NCBI RefSeq assembly: GCF_042682915.1
Contig: NZ_JBHUIW010000027.1
Location: forward strand, 20,758-84,757
Origin: Rhodoplanes azumiensis
Lineage (GTDB): Bacteria > Pseudomonadota > Alphaproteobacteria > Rhizobiales > Xanthobacteraceae
DNA: 64,000 bases
Direction: 5' to 3'
Shown here: piece by piece, positions 8,926 through 17,711 of the stretch
Position numbering within the stretch: position 1 is the first letter of the stretch
Layout: the number at the start of each line of letters is the position of its first letter
Notes under the pieces: model-generated
Database searches by the model: none
Seen by the model: the letters and a program-made list of their open reading frames with translations, nothing else
Told to the model about the DNA's origin: nothing
Position numbers and translations under genes: made by a program

Positions 8926-10032
8926 TCACCCGGACGGGGTGTCCTCCTCCCCGGGCGGGACGGCGAGCACCGAGCGGTTGATCGGGAAGCGGTCGGCGAG
9001 CAGGGCCGCCTCGAAGCGGCCGGCATACTCGGACCACGAGATGCCCTGCTGGTAGCGGATCGCCGCCTCGTGCTGGCGCCGCCACAGCGCGTCGTCGGTG
9101 AGCAGCGCGATGGTGCGCTCGGCGAAGCGGTCCGGATCGGCCTCGTGATATCCGGTGATGCCGTCGAGCACGCGCTCCGGCACGGCGGCGACCGGCGCCA
9201 CCACGGCCGGCACGCCGAGCGCCTGCGCCTCGGCGACCGAGAGGCAGAAGGCCTCGACCTTGTGGCCGAGATAGACGAGCACGCGGGCGGCGCGCATCGC
9301 CTCGATCAGCCCCTCGCGGGTCGCGGTCGGATGCACCCGCACCGAGGCGCGCAACTGCGGCGACGGGTCGGCCGGCAGCAGCGAGCCCCCCCACACGTCC
9401 CAGGCGTCGCGCCCGGCCGGAATGTCGTGCACGCCGTAGCAGTCGAGCACCGCGTCGGGCAGCCGCGGCAGCACCTTCTCGGCCCAGATCTCGACGAGGC
9501 GCCTGAGGTTGCGCTGCGGATTGGAGGCGAAGATGGCGCGCCGCGGCGGCGGCGCGGCGAGCGGCGCGCGGCCGCGCACGTCCTCGGGCAGCCCGAGCGG
9601 GATGAGGATCTGCGGATCGCGGCGCGGCAGGACCGGCGACCAGATGTTCACCTGGTGCAGGCTCTGCAGCACCGGCACCGGGCGATACCACCAGACGCGG
9701 CCGAGCTGCTTGTAGTGCTTGAGATGGTTGGGCTGCCACAGCACCCAGATGGCGCGTCGCTTCGGCCGCTTCACGAAGCGCAGCAGCCGCGGATGCTGGC
9801 AGGCGACATAGAGATCGCAAGACTCCGGCCGGGCGCCGGCGATCGGCCGCCACATGACGCCGTGGTCCTCCACGGGCGTCGTGCAGTTGGTGTAGACCGT
9901 CACGGCGTGGCGGCGGCGCGCCAGCTCGCGCGCCAGGCGAATGACCGACGACTCGGTGCCGCCGAGCGGCTGCGTCTCCAGATGCGTGCCGTCGTATCGG
10001 CGCGTCGTGTCGGCGATGATGATCTCGGCCAT
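8926..10032 (-). CDS. Family 4-type glycosyltransferase
   Basis: This 368-residue protein has a GT-B layout. The N-terminal domain carries the GGTESS loop after IIIADTTRRYDGTHLE. The C-terminal nucleotide-sugar domain carries E-x7-E (EAFCLSVAEAQALGVPAVV) and VPERVLDGITGYHEADPDRFAE, as in GT4 enzymes that transfer hexoses from UDP- or GDP-sugars. It would add a sugar to a surface polysaccharide or small acceptor in the cytoplasm. There is no neighbouring polysaccharide cluster, so donor and acceptor are unknown. The ATG at 10032 gives MAEIIIADTTRR; upstream codons in frame are not conserved-looking. Confidence 0.8.
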   Translation of the reverse strand: MAEIIIADTTRRYDGTHLETQPLGGTESSVIRLARELARRRHAVTVYTNCTTPVEDHGVMWRPIAGARPESCDLYVACQHPRLLRFVKRPKRRAIWVLWQPNHLKHYKQLGRVWWYRPVPVLQSLHQVNIWSPVLPRRDPQILIPLGLPEDVRGRAPLAAPPPRRAIFASNPQRNLRRLVEIWAEKVLPRLPDAVLDCYGVHDIPAGRDAWDVWGGSLLPADPSPQLRASVRVHPTATREGLIEAMRAARVLVYLGHKVEAFCLSVAEAQALGVPAVVAPVAAVPERVLDGITGYHEADPDRFAERTIALLTDDALWRRQHEAAIRYQQGISWSEYAGRFEAALLADRFPINRSVLAVPPGEEDTPSG

Positions 10033-10198
10033 GGGGCTCGACGGCTTTTTCGTTCGCGGGGTCCGGGTCGGACCGTCGTCATAGCGCAAACCGCCGTCGG
10101 GACAAACGCACCGCACACCCGGCCCGCGGTCGCGGGCTTGCGCGCCGCCGGCCGTGCCCGCACACTTCGGGCACGATGCGCAACGTCCGGATCCGACC

Positions 10199-11242
10199 AT
10201 GCACACCCGTTCGTTGAAGGCCTGGCAGCACGACCACGTGTTTCTCGGCGAGAGCCACGACGCCAACGAGCGCCGCACCTGGGCCGTGGTGGCGCTCACC
10301 GGCGCCATGATGGTGGCCGAGATCGTCGGCGGCACGCTGTTCGGCTCGATGGCCGTGGTGGCGGACGGCTGGCACATGGCGACCCATGCCGGGGCGCTCG
10401 CGATCGCCGCGGTCGCCTACCGGGTGGCGCGCAAGAACGCGGCGAATCCCGGCTTCACGTTCGGCACCGGCAAGATCGGCGAGCTCGCCGGCTTCGCCAG
10501 CGCCGTGGTGATGGCGATGGTCGCGCTGCTGGTCGCGTGGGAGTCGGTCGAGCGGTTGATCAGGCCGGTCGAGATCGCCTTCGGCCAGGCGATCGGCCTC
10601 GCCGTGGTCGGCCTCGCCGTCAATCTCGTCAGCGCCTGGCTGCTGTTCGACCCGCACCATCATCGTCACGATCACGGCTTTGCCGGACACGCCGGCGCGC
10701 ACGACGATCATGATCATGATCATGACCACGACCATCACGACGGTGATCATGATCACGGCCACGCGCACCACACCGACAACAATCTGCGCGCCGCCTACTT
10801 CCATGTGCTGGCCGATGCGCTGACCTCTGTGCTGGCCGTCGTGGCGCTGCTCGCCGCGCGCTATCTCGGCTGGACCGTGATGGACCCGCTGATGGGGATC
10901 GTCGGCGCCGTGCTGATCACGCAGTGGTCGGTCGGCCTCCTGCGCGCCGCCGGCGGCGTGCTGGTCGATCGCGTGCCGGACGCCCGTCTGGTGAAGACCA
11001 TTCGTGACAAGCTCGAGGTCGGTGACGACCGCGTCAGCGACCTGCATGTCTGGCGGGTCGGGCCGGGCCACCTGGCCGTGATCGCCGCGGTCGTCAGCGA
11101 CGATCCGCAGCCACCGGCGCACTACAAGGCGCGGCTCGCCGGTCTCACGGTCCTGTCGCACGTCACCATCGAGGTGCACGGCTGCGACGCGCACGATCAC
11201 GACGTCGGCGAGACGGTGCGCCGCCTCAGCGCGGCCGCCTGA
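10199..11242 (+). CDS. dmeF: CDF-family divalent metal efflux transporter, DmeF type
   Basis: The 347-residue protein opens with the DmeF signature HTRSLKAWQHDHVFLGESHD, then has six membrane helices with metal-site pairs (ADGWHMATHA in helix 2, HVLADALTSV in helix 5). Between helices 4 and 5 is a long His/Asp-rich loop (residues about 157-197), followed by a cytoplasmic ferredoxin-like domain. DmeF members export Co(II) and Ni(II) in rhizobia. The ATG at 10199 gives the family N-terminus. The metal-responsive repressor gene dmeR, often adjacent, is absent. The 3' end overlaps the convergent Smr gene by 17 bp. Confidence 0.88.
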   Translation: MHTRSLKAWQHDHVFLGESHDANERRTWAVVALTGAMMVAEIVGGTLFGSMAVVADGWHMATHAGALAIAAVAYRVARKNAANPGFTFGTGKIGELAGFASAVVMAMVALLVAWESVERLIRPVEIAFGQAIGLAVVGLAVNLVSAWLLFDPHHHRHDHGFAGHAGAHDDHDHDHDHDHHDGDHDHGHAHHTDNNLRAAYFHVLADALTSVLAVVALLAARYLGWTVMDPLMGIVGAVLITQWSVGLLRAAGGVLVDRVPDARLVKTIRDKLEVGDDRVSDLHVWRVGPGHLAVIAAVVSDDPQPPAHYKARLAGLTVLSHVTIEVHGCDAHDHDVGETVRRLSAAA

Positions 11243-11804
11243 TCCGCACGTAGAGGGCGCCGGCGCCGCCGTGGCCGACCGCGGCGTCGAAGCCGGCCAC
11301 GCAGGCGCGGAACTCCGGGAGCTGGAGCCACTGCGGAACTTGGCGACGCAGGATGCCGCGGCCCTGACCGGGCCCGAATCCCTGGCCGGATCCCTCGCCG
11401 TCGCCGCCCTTGCCGGTGATCACCAGCACGTGGCGGCAGCCCTGGCCCTGGGCCCGCATCAGGAAGCCGCGCAGCGCCGCATGCGCCTCGCTCTGGGTCA
11501 TGCCGTGCAGATCGATGCGGGCCTCGATCTCGGTGGTCCCGCGCGCCAGCCGTCGCGTGTCGCGCCGGCCGATCGGAGCGAGTGGCGGCGGTTTCGGCAC
11601 CGCGTGAGCGCCCGGCCTTCCTGTCGAAGCGGCGTTCGACGCACCGGATTTCGCTCGGGGCGCGGGGCGCGGCTCGGGCGTCGCCGGCGCCGCCGTCTCG
11701 GCGGGCAGCGGCGCCACCGAGGCACGGGCCGGATGCAGCGGCCGCACCGAACGGACGACACCCGACCACAGCCGGTGCTCCTCGTCGCTGAGCTTGCGCA
11801 CCAT
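11226..11804 (-). CDS. Smr/MutS2-type domain protein
   Basis: This 192-residue protein has a disordered Ala/Pro-rich first half and a C-terminal Smr domain with the diagnostic IDLHGMTQSEAHAALRGFL and the HVLVITGKG motif. Smr domains bind nucleic acid and often cleave RNA or nick DNA, and they act in ribosome rescue or repair. The gene lies 15 bp after mltA in the same direction, an arrangement common in Alphaproteobacteria (secB ... timA-mltA-smr), so it is probably the last gene of that operon. Confidence 0.9.
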   Translation of the reverse strand: MVRKLSDEEHRLWSGVVRSVRPLHPARASVAPLPAETAAPATPEPRPAPRAKSGASNAASTGRPGAHAVPKPPPLAPIGRRDTRRLARGTTEIEARIDLHGMTQSEAHAALRGFLMRAQGQGCRHVLVITGKGGDGEGSGQGFGPGQGRGILRRQVPQWLQLPEFRACVAGFDAAVGHGGAGALYVRIRRPR

Positions 11805-11819
11805 GACGGCCCCGCAGGC

Positions 11820-13232
11820 TCAGCGTCGCTGCGCGCGTCGGCCGCCGCGCGGCTCGCCGCGTGACGGCTTCCGCTTGGCGGCCGGCTTCTCCGGCAGCGG
11901 CGGCGGGCGCAGCCGCGGCAGCGGCAGCGCGGCGGCGCGCGCGACCGGATCGAGCTCGCGCGGCACCAGCAGAGCGAAGCGCCCGGGCGCGCGGATGCGG
12001 CCGGCGATCCGCCCGGCGTCGTCGCCGGAGCCGAAATAGAGATCGGCGCGTGCCGGCCCGGTGATGGCCGAGCCGGTGTCCTGGGCGATCATGGTGCGGC
12101 GGAACGGGTCGTTCGTGCGGTTGCCGATGATCGGCAGCTCGGCCGAGATGAAGAACGGCGTGCCGTAGACGTGCAGCACGCGATCGACCGCGATCGAGCG
12201 CCCGTCGGTGAGCGGAATGCCCTGGCCGCCGAGCGGCCCCTGGGTCACGTCGAGCCCGACGATGCGGAAGAACACGAAGGCGCGGTTCTGCCGACGCACC
12301 TCGGTCGCCTCGTCGGGGTTGGCGCGCATCCAGTCGCGGATGCGCGCCATCGACATCTCCTCGCGCGGGATGTGGCCACGCTCGATCAGCACGCGGCCGA
12401 CCGGCGTGTAGGGAAAGCCGTTGTGGCCGTCGTAATTGACGCGCAGGAGCGTGCCGTCCTCCAGCCGCACCCGGGCCGAGCCCTGGATCTGGATGGTGAG
12501 GAGATCGGCCGGATCCTTCAGCCAGGCGAGCTCCAGGTGCCGGCCGGAGAGCGCCCCGTCCTCGATCTCGCCGCGGTCGTAATACGGCACGCTCGATCCG
12601 TCGGGGAGGACGCGGAACGCCTGGCCGCGGTTCGGGAACGGCTGGCCCGGCTTGGCGCCGGGCGCCACGAGGTCGGGCGGCCGGCGATACATCGGCACCT
12701 TGAAGATCTGCGTCGGGAAGCGCGAGCCGTCGACGATCGGCTCGTAATAGCCGGTGAGGAAGCCGGCCGGCTCGCCGATCCGACTGATGCGCAACGGCCG
12801 GAAATTCTGCTCGAAGAATTTTCGCGCCGCCTCGGAGCTTCCGGAGGTCGCACCGGGACGGTGGGCCACGGCCCGGCGGCACGGCCCCATCAGGGCGCGG
12901 CGCATCGGGCGCGGGTCGGCGGCGGGATCGCCGCGCAGCAGCGGCCGGCAGCTCGCCTTGAAGGTGGCGAGCGCGGCGGCCTGGTCGTCCTCGGTCCAGC
13001 CGGGAAGATCGGAAAAGTCGATCGGCTCGAGCTGCGCGTCCTCGACGACCAGCGGCATCTCGGGCGGCGGGCGGCCGTGGCCGCGAGTCTCGGGATCGTC
13101 TCGGCGGGCCGCCGGAGCGGCCGAGACGACGTCACCTGCCAGGCCGAGCGCACAGAGAAGCGCGACACCCAACGCGCGACCTCGACCGCACCGGATGCGG
13201 AGACGACGGGGCAAGAAGGCGACGGCGGTCAT
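11820..13232 (-). CDS. mltA: Membrane-bound lytic murein transglycosylase A
   Basis: The 470-residue exported protein contains the MltA-specific domain (FLTGYYEPIVDGSRFPTQIFKVPMYRRP, then WLKDPADLLTIQIQGSARVRL) and the C-terminal 3D domain (AQDTGSAITGPARADLYFGSGDDAG), which carries the catalytic Asp. It cleaves the MurNAc-GlcNAc bond with formation of 1,6-anhydroMurNAc during wall turnover. The N-terminal hydrophobic region is a signal peptide; an obvious lipobox is not seen, so anchoring is unclear. A basic low-complexity tail ends the protein. It lies in an operon-like run timA-mltA-smr with gaps of 18 and 15 bp. Confidence 0.92.
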   Translation of the reverse strand: MTAVAFLPRRLRIRCGRGRALGVALLCALGLAGDVVSAAPAARRDDPETRGHGRPPPEMPLVVEDAQLEPIDFSDLPGWTEDDQAAALATFKASCRPLLRGDPAADPRPMRRALMGPCRRAVAHRPGATSGSSEAARKFFEQNFRPLRISRIGEPAGFLTGYYEPIVDGSRFPTQIFKVPMYRRPPDLVAPGAKPGQPFPNRGQAFRVLPDGSSVPYYDRGEIEDGALSGRHLELAWLKDPADLLTIQIQGSARVRLEDGTLLRVNYDGHNGFPYTPVGRVLIERGHIPREEMSMARIRDWMRANPDEATEVRRQNRAFVFFRIVGLDVTQGPLGGQGIPLTDGRSIAVDRVLHVYGTPFFISAELPIIGNRTNDPFRRTMIAQDTGSAITGPARADLYFGSGDDAGRIAGRIRAPGRFALLVPRELDPVARAAALPLPRLRPPPLPEKPAAKRKPSRGEPRGGRRAQRR

Positions 13233-13250
13233 GGGGCGCCGTCGCGGCCG

Positions 13251-14006
13251 TCAATGGCCGGCCTCGGTGGCGACCAGCTTCCAGTTCGGATCGCGCGAGG
13301 AGACGTCGCGCGCGAAGGTCCACACGTCGGTGACCTCGGTGACCTTCTCGTCGGAGCCGTCGACCACGGCACCGGCACGGTCGCGCGTCACCGAGATGAG
13401 CTGCGAGACGAAGCGCAGCGTCACCTGGGCGATGCGGCCGCGCAGCTCGGCCGCGGAGATCTCGGCCGTGTCGATCGACACGAAGCGGGTCTCGGCGGTC
13501 TCGCCGCGGCTCTCGCGGTCCTTGATGGCCGCCTCGAAGCCGTCGAACACCTCCTTGGAGAGGAGGTTGCGCAGCGAGCGGCGATCCCCCTCGGCGAAGG
13601 CGGTGACGATCATCTCGTAGGCGGCGCGGGCGCCGGTGAGGAAGTGTTGCGGGTCGAAGCTGGTGTCGGCGGCAGCGATGGCGGCGAGCCCGGCGGCGAC
13701 CGGCGAGCCCGGCGCCGCGATGCCCTTGAGACGGTCGGGCGACACCGCGACCGGTGCCTCGGCGGCCTCGATGGGCCGGGGTGCCGTCGGCGCGTCGCTG
13801 CGGGTCGGCAGGGTCACCACCTTGTCGTTGGTGTTGGCGCTGCTGCGGGTGGCGTCACGCGGGGCGGCCGCGTCGCGCGTCGAGAACGGGTCGTAGGGCG
13901 GCCGCTCGCGGCCGGTCCGCTGCCCCAATACGCTGCGCAGCCGCAGAAAGATGAACACGGCGAGCGCGAGAAAAATGATGGTATAGATGTCAAACACGTC
14001 TCGCAC
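13251..14006 (-). CDS. Tim44-like domain protein (TimA type)
   Basis: This 251-residue protein starts with one membrane helix (IIFLALAVFIFLRLRSVLG) followed by GRERPPYDPFS, and has a Tim44-like NTF2-fold domain at about residues 100-245 (FLTGARAAYEMIVTAFAEGD, VTEVTDVWTFARDVSSRDPNWKLVAT). The bacterial proteins are homologous to the mitochondrial import subunit Tim44, and the bacterial role is unsettled. The likely start is a GTG at 14006, as in related proteins that begin xxDVFDIYTI. It is the first gene of the run leading to mltA and is divergent from fxsA. Confidence 0.88.
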   Translation of the reverse strand: MRDVFDIYTIIFLALAVFIFLRLRSVLGQRTGRERPPYDPFSTRDAAAPRDATRSSANTNDKVVTLPTRSDAPTAPRPIEAAEAPVAVSPDRLKGIAAPGSPVAAGLAAIAAADTSFDPQHFLTGARAAYEMIVTAFAEGDRRSLRNLLSKEVFDGFEAAIKDRESRGETAETRFVSIDTAEISAAELRGRIAQVTLRFVSQLISVTRDRAGAVVDGSDEKVTEVTDVWTFARDVSSRDPNWKLVATEAGH

Positions 14007-14346
14007 GCTCTCGCAGACGTTGCAGGGACTCGTAAGGACGGCGTGTGGCTAACAAGGGGTCGACCGGGCGAGTTCCGACCGGGTGGATGTCGAACGCGCG
14101 GGTGCCGACGCCCTGGCTGCCACGATCCGGGTTGCCATGATCTAGGTACGCTCGCGTTGCCGGTCCAGGGGCGGCACGGAAACCCGCCGCCGGTCCGGGG
14201 TTGTGGTTACCGGGTCGGAGACCGTCGAGCGGACGGCCTCTCCGGCCAGGTTGCTCTTCGGGTTGCTCTTCGGCGTCATGCGCCGCAGCGTATCGTCGAC
14301 CCACGGGCATACCTCGGATTTGTGACTGCTTCCGGGTGCAAGATCA
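14007..14346. other. Gene-free divergent spacer between the Tim44-like gene and fxsA
   Basis: This 340-bp spacer separates divergent start codons and must contain promoters for both directions. It is GC-rich, and no convincing regulatory box, hairpin with T-run or small open frame was recognised in it. Confidence 0.5.
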
Positions 14347-14844
14347 ATGAAAATCGGCAAGTGGTTGGTGGCCGGCCTGGTGCTTCTCCCGCTCGCGGAG
14401 CTGATCGCCTTCCTGATCGTTTCGGCGTTCTTCGGCGTCTCCGGCGCGGCCGTGCTGCTGATCGCCGGCTCGGGGGCCGGGATCTTGATCCTGTATCGGA
14501 GAGGACCACGGTGGCTGCAGGATGTCCGCGACCTGCTGTCGGGGCGATTTGCCGCGCAGGGCAGCGAGCGGACCGTGCCGGCCATCCCGGCGCTCGCCGC
14601 CGTGCTGCTCGCGATCCCGGGCTTCCTCACCGACCTCGCCGCCCTCCTGGTGCTGGTTCCGTCGGTGCGGACCCGGCTCGACACCCTGCTCGGCACCGGC
14701 GGGCCACCGGGCGCGCCCGGCCCCGCCTTCACGCGCCGACGCCATCCGGGCGCCGGACCCGTCGTCGACCTCGCGCCGGACGAGTGGGAGGTGCTGCCCG
14801 AGCCGAAGCGGCGCCGCCGCAAGCGCCCCCACACGGAAGGCTGA
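14347..14844 (+). CDS. fxsA: FxsA family membrane protein
   Basis: The 165-residue protein starts with KIGKWLVAGLVLLPLAELIAF, and its hydrophobic helices are interrupted by a short RRGPRWLQDVRDLLSGRF cytoplasmic loop, the standard FxsA architecture (inner-membrane protein, related to suppression of F exclusion of phage T7). The tail is basic and acidic (LAPDEWEVLPEPKRRRRKR). The biochemical role is not known. Its position upstream of secB and divergent from the Tim44-like gene is conserved in rhizobia, which supports the call. Confidence 0.88.
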   Translation: MKIGKWLVAGLVLLPLAELIAFLIVSAFFGVSGAAVLLIAGSGAGILILYRRGPRWLQDVRDLLSGRFAAQGSERTVPAIPALAAVLLAIPGFLTDLAALLVLVPSVRTRLDTLLGTGGPPGAPGPAFTRRRHPGAGPVVDLAPDEWEVLPEPKRRRRKRPHTEG

Positions 14845-15038
14845 ACACGGCGGAAGACCGAACACTGTATCAGGATGATGACCGAAACCCGTCCGACGGC
14901 CGCGTCCCGGACCCGCCGGAGCCCGGCTTGTCGGGTCCGGCGGGCTGTGTTAGCCACGCGCCACCCGCCGGAACCGCCGGCGGCGACGGATTTTCGGCTC
15001 GAGGTCACGCGGGCGCCTGCTCGCGGTCAGGAGAGGTC

Positions 15039-15533
15039 ATGGCCACCACCAACGGCGGCGACGCGGCCGCCCCGCAGGCGCAGCCCCAGGGGCCGTCGCT
15101 CAACGTGCTCGCGCAATACGTGAAGGATTTCTCGTTCGAGAATCCGAACGCGCCGCGCAGCCTCATGCAGCAGGGGCAACCGCCGCAGATCAGCGTGCAG
15201 GTCAACGTCAACACCACCCCGATGTCGAACACCGACTACGAGGTGGAGCTGAAGCTCGACGGCAAGGCCGAGGTCGGCGGCAACACGCTGTTCGGCTTCG
15301 AGCTCGTCTATGGCGGCGTGTTCCGGCTGCAGAACATCCCGCAGGACAACCTGCCGCCGCTCCTGATGATCGAGTGCCCGCGGCTCCTGTTCCCGTTCGC
15401 CCGCGAGATCGTCGCCAATGCGGTGATCAACGGCGGCTTCCCGCCTTTGCTGCTCGACCCGATCGACTTCGTCGGCCTGTTCCAGCAGCGCGTCGCGAAC
15501 CTCCAGGCTCAGCAGGCCAGCGCCCAGGCCTGA
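15039..15533 (+). CDS. secB: Protein-export chaperone SecB
   Basis: The 164-residue acidic protein matches SecB throughout: LAQYVKDFSFENPNAP, the YEVELKLDGKAEV strand, LFGFELVYGGVFRLQNIP, LLMIECPRLLFPFAREI and NGGFPPLLLDPIDF. SecB tetramers keep precursors unfolded and hand them to SecA for Sec translocation. The ATG at 15039 is preceded by AGGAGAGG at suitable spacing. The gene is convergent with dnaQ, with a hairpin between them. Confidence 0.96.
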   Translation: MATTNGGDAAAPQAQPQGPSLNVLAQYVKDFSFENPNAPRSLMQQGQPPQISVQVNVNTTPMSNTDYEVELKLDGKAEVGGNTLFGFELVYGGVFRLQNIPQDNLPPLLMIECPRLLFPFAREIVANAVINGGFPPLLLDPIDFVGLFQQRVANLQAQQASAQA

Positions 15534-15560
15534 TCGCGCCGATCTTCGGCGTTCGAGCTT

Positions 15561-15587
15561 CGATGCCCGGCCTCGTGCCGGGCATCG
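15561..15587. terminator. Bidirectional hairpin between secB and dnaQ
   Basis: An 11-bp perfect stem CGATGCCCGGC/GCCGGGCATCG with a 5-nt loop lies 28 bp after the secB stop. It belongs to the GATGCCCGGC repeat family seen again near 63930. No strong T-run is present (TTGTCTGG follows), so it is a weak terminator or mRNA-end structure for both convergent genes. Confidence 0.5.
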
Positions 15588-15629
15588 TTGTCTGGTGGGG
15601 ACGTTGCGCCGGGACTTGGCGCCCCGTCC

Positions 15630-16391
15630 TCATCCGGCCGCGCGCGTCTCCTCGGCCGCCTCCTCGGCCGCCGGCTCGGGGGCGGGCTCGGGGGCCGGCA
15701 GATAGTCCTTCCAGATCGCCTGGTCGCCGAGCGTGCCGACGAAGGCGCGGTGGGCGACGAGCTCGGCCGCGTCGAGGCGGGGCGCGAGCGGGGTCGGACG
15801 GGCGCGGACCTGCCGCACCGTCTCGCCGACCTCGACCGAGGCGACATCGGCACTGACGAGATCGAGCGAGACCTGCCGGGCCTCGATCAGCTCGAGATAG
15901 ACCTCGGCCAGAAGCTCGGAATCGAGCAACGCGCCGTGCTTGACGCGGCGTGACGTGTCGATGCGGTAGCGCGCGCACAGATCGTCGAGCTTGTTCGAGG
16001 CGCCCGGGAATTTCCGCCGTGCGAGTTGCAGCGTGTCGACGATGCGGGTGCGCGGCAGGGCCGCGATGCCGCACCGCTCCAGCTCGGCATTGATGAAGCC
16101 GAGGTCGAACATCCCGTTGTGGGCGATCAGCGGCGCGTCGCCGATGAACGCGACGAACTCGTCGACGATGTCGGCGAACAGCGGCTTGTCGGCCAGAAAC
16201 TCGGCCGACAGCCCGTGCACGGCGAACGCCTCGGCCGGCATGTCGCGCTGCGGGTTGAGGTATTTGTGGAACGTCCGGCCGGACGGCAGGCGGTTGACCA
16301 GCTCGATGCAGCCGATCTCGACCAGGCGGTCGCCCTTGAGGGGGTCGAGGCCGGTGGTCTCGGTGTCGAACACGATCTCGCGGATGGTCAT
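15630..16391 (-). CDS. dnaQ: DNA polymerase III epsilon (proofreading) subunit
   Basis: This 253-residue DEDDh exonuclease has FDTETTGLDPLKGDRLVEIG (Exo I), APLIAHNGMFDLGFINAEL (Exo II) and HGALLDSELLAEVYLEL (Exo III, with the catalytic His). The C-terminal acidic Ala/Pro tail corresponds to the segment that binds the alpha subunit. It proofreads mismatches at the replication fork. It heads the leftward gene block dnaQ/coaE/maf/ppsR reading away from the probable origin, and lies 12 bp downstream of coaE, so the two are likely cotranscribed. Confidence 0.95.
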   Translation of the reverse strand: MTIREIVFDTETTGLDPLKGDRLVEIGCIELVNRLPSGRTFHKYLNPQRDMPAEAFAVHGLSAEFLADKPLFADIVDEFVAFIGDAPLIAHNGMFDLGFINAELERCGIAALPRTRIVDTLQLARRKFPGASNKLDDLCARYRIDTSRRVKHGALLDSELLAEVYLELIEARQVSLDLVSADVASVEVGETVRQVRARPTPLAPRLDAAELVAHRAFVGTLGDQAIWKDYLPAPEPAPEPAAEEAAEETRAAG

Positions 16392-16403
16392 CTGGCCTCG
16401 CGC

Positions 16404-17024
16404 TCACGCCGTCGTCTGGTCGGGCGGTCGCGATCGCGGTGCCCGACTGGGGAGGGCGGCCAGAATGGCACGGACTTGGGCGCGGGCGGAATCGAAGCCG
16501 CCGGAGCTGTCCACGACAAAATCGGCGCGCCGACGCTTCTCGGCGTCCGGCATCTGCTTGGCGAGGATGGCGGCGAACTTCTCCGCCGTCATGCCGGGCC
16601 GGCGCAGCACGCGGGCGCGTTGAAGGTCGGCCGGTGCCGAGACGACGACGACGTGATCGACGCGGGCGTCGCCGCCGGTCTCGAACAGCAGCGGAATGTC
16701 GAGCACCGCGACAGGCACGCCGGCAGCTCGCGCTTCGGCGAGGAACGCCTCCTCCTCGCGGCGGACCAGCGGGTGGACGATCGCCTCCAGCGTCTTCAGG
16801 GCGGCGGGATCGTTCAGCACGCGGGCCGCGAGCCTCGTTCGGTCGATCCGGCCGTCGACCGTGACGCCCGGAAACGCCGCCTCGACCGGCGCCACCGCGT
16901 CGCTTTCGTAGAGCCGATGGACCGCCGCGTCGGCGTCGTGCACGGGTACGCCCGCTTCGGCGAACATGCGGGCCGTCACCGACTTGCCCATGCCCACCGA
17001 TCCGGTCAGCCCGATGATGCGCAT
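16404..17024 (-). CDS. coaE: Dephospho-CoA kinase
   Basis: The 206-residue P-loop kinase starts MRIIGLTGSVGMGKSVTARMF and has the CoaE hallmark LAARVLNDPAALKTLEAIVHPLV and VLDIPLLFETGGD. It phosphorylates dephospho-CoA at the 3'-hydroxyl, the last step of coenzyme A synthesis. An ATG 12 bp upstream is a possible alternative start. In most Alphaproteobacteria aroE stands between coaE and maf; here only 68 bp separate them and no aroE sequence remains. Confidence 0.94.
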   Translation of the reverse strand: MRIIGLTGSVGMGKSVTARMFAEAGVPVHDADAAVHRLYESDAVAPVEAAFPGVTVDGRIDRTRLAARVLNDPAALKTLEAIVHPLVRREEEAFLAEARAAGVPVAVLDIPLLFETGGDARVDHVVVVSAPADLQRARVLRRPGMTAEKFAAILAKQMPDAEKRRRADFVVDSSGGFDSARAQVRAILAALPSRAPRSRPPDQTTA

Positions 17025-17092
17025 CGTCGCGGTCATCGTCGCCCTCTTGGCCGCCCGTTGGCCGCCCCTTGGCCGGCTCGTCCGGCGCCGCC

Positions 17093-17701
17093 TCATCCGG
17101 CCAGGCAGCCCTCGCGGCGCAGGAAGGCGAGCAGAGCGAACAGCGGCAAGCCCAGAATGGTGAAATGGTCGCCGTCGATCCGCTCGAAAAGATGACTCCC
17201 CAACCCTTCGAGCTGATAGGCGCCGACGCTGGTCGTCACCGCGTCGCCCGCCGTGTCCAGATAGGCGTCGAGGAAGCGATCGGTGAGCCGCCGCATGGTG
17301 AGCCGCGCCGTCTCGACATGGCTGAAGATCACCCGCCCGTCCTTGGCGACGGCCACGGCCGAATGAAGCGCGTGGGTCTGGCCGCCGAGCGCCTTGAGCT
17401 GCTCGCGCGCGGTGTCGCGGCTGTCCGGCTTGTTGAAGCGGCGGTCACCGAGCGCCAGCGTCTGGTCGGCGCCGATCACGTAATGGCCGGGGAAGCGGGC
17501 CACGGCGACGCGGGCCTTCTCGCGCGCCAGCAGCAGCGCCGCCTGATCGGGCGCCACCGGGCCGCCGCGCGTCTCCACGGCGCGCTCGTCGATGTCGGCG
17601 TCCGTCACCTCGAGCGGAAAGCCGGCGGCCGCCAGGATGGCGCGTCGCACCGCGCTCTTCGAAGCGATCACCAGCGGTGTCGGGGAAAGCCAGAGCATCA
17701 C
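17093..17701 (-). CDS. maf: Maf-family nucleotide pyrophosphatase
   Basis: The 202-residue protein begins LVIASKSAVRRAILAAAGFPLEV and contains DADIDERAVE and HYVIGADQTLALGDRRFNKPDS, the conserved blocks of Maf/YhdE/YceF enzymes that hydrolyse dTTP/UTP or modified nucleotides to monophosphates and limit misincorporation. The usual ASxSPRR substrate loop reads ASKSAVRR here, which may point to altered base specificity. It starts ten bases after the ppsR stop, so the two are likely cotranscribed. Confidence 0.92.
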   Translation of the reverse strand: MMLWLSPTPLVIASKSAVRRAILAAAGFPLEVTDADIDERAVETRGGPVAPDQAALLLAREKARVAVARFPGHYVIGADQTLALGDRRFNKPDSRDTAREQLKALGGQTHALHSAVAVAKDGRVIFSHVETARLTMRRLTDRFLDAYLDTAGDAVTTSVGAYQLEGLGSHLFERIDGDHFTILGLPLFALLAFLRREGCLAG

Positions 17702-17711
17702 GCGTCGTCCG

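Noticed and set aside
12171..15533. A long plus-strand open frame (about 1100 codons) ending with SecB
   Set aside because: Only the last 164 residues match SecB; the rest is antisense to mltA and the Tim44-like gene, so SecB starts at 15039.
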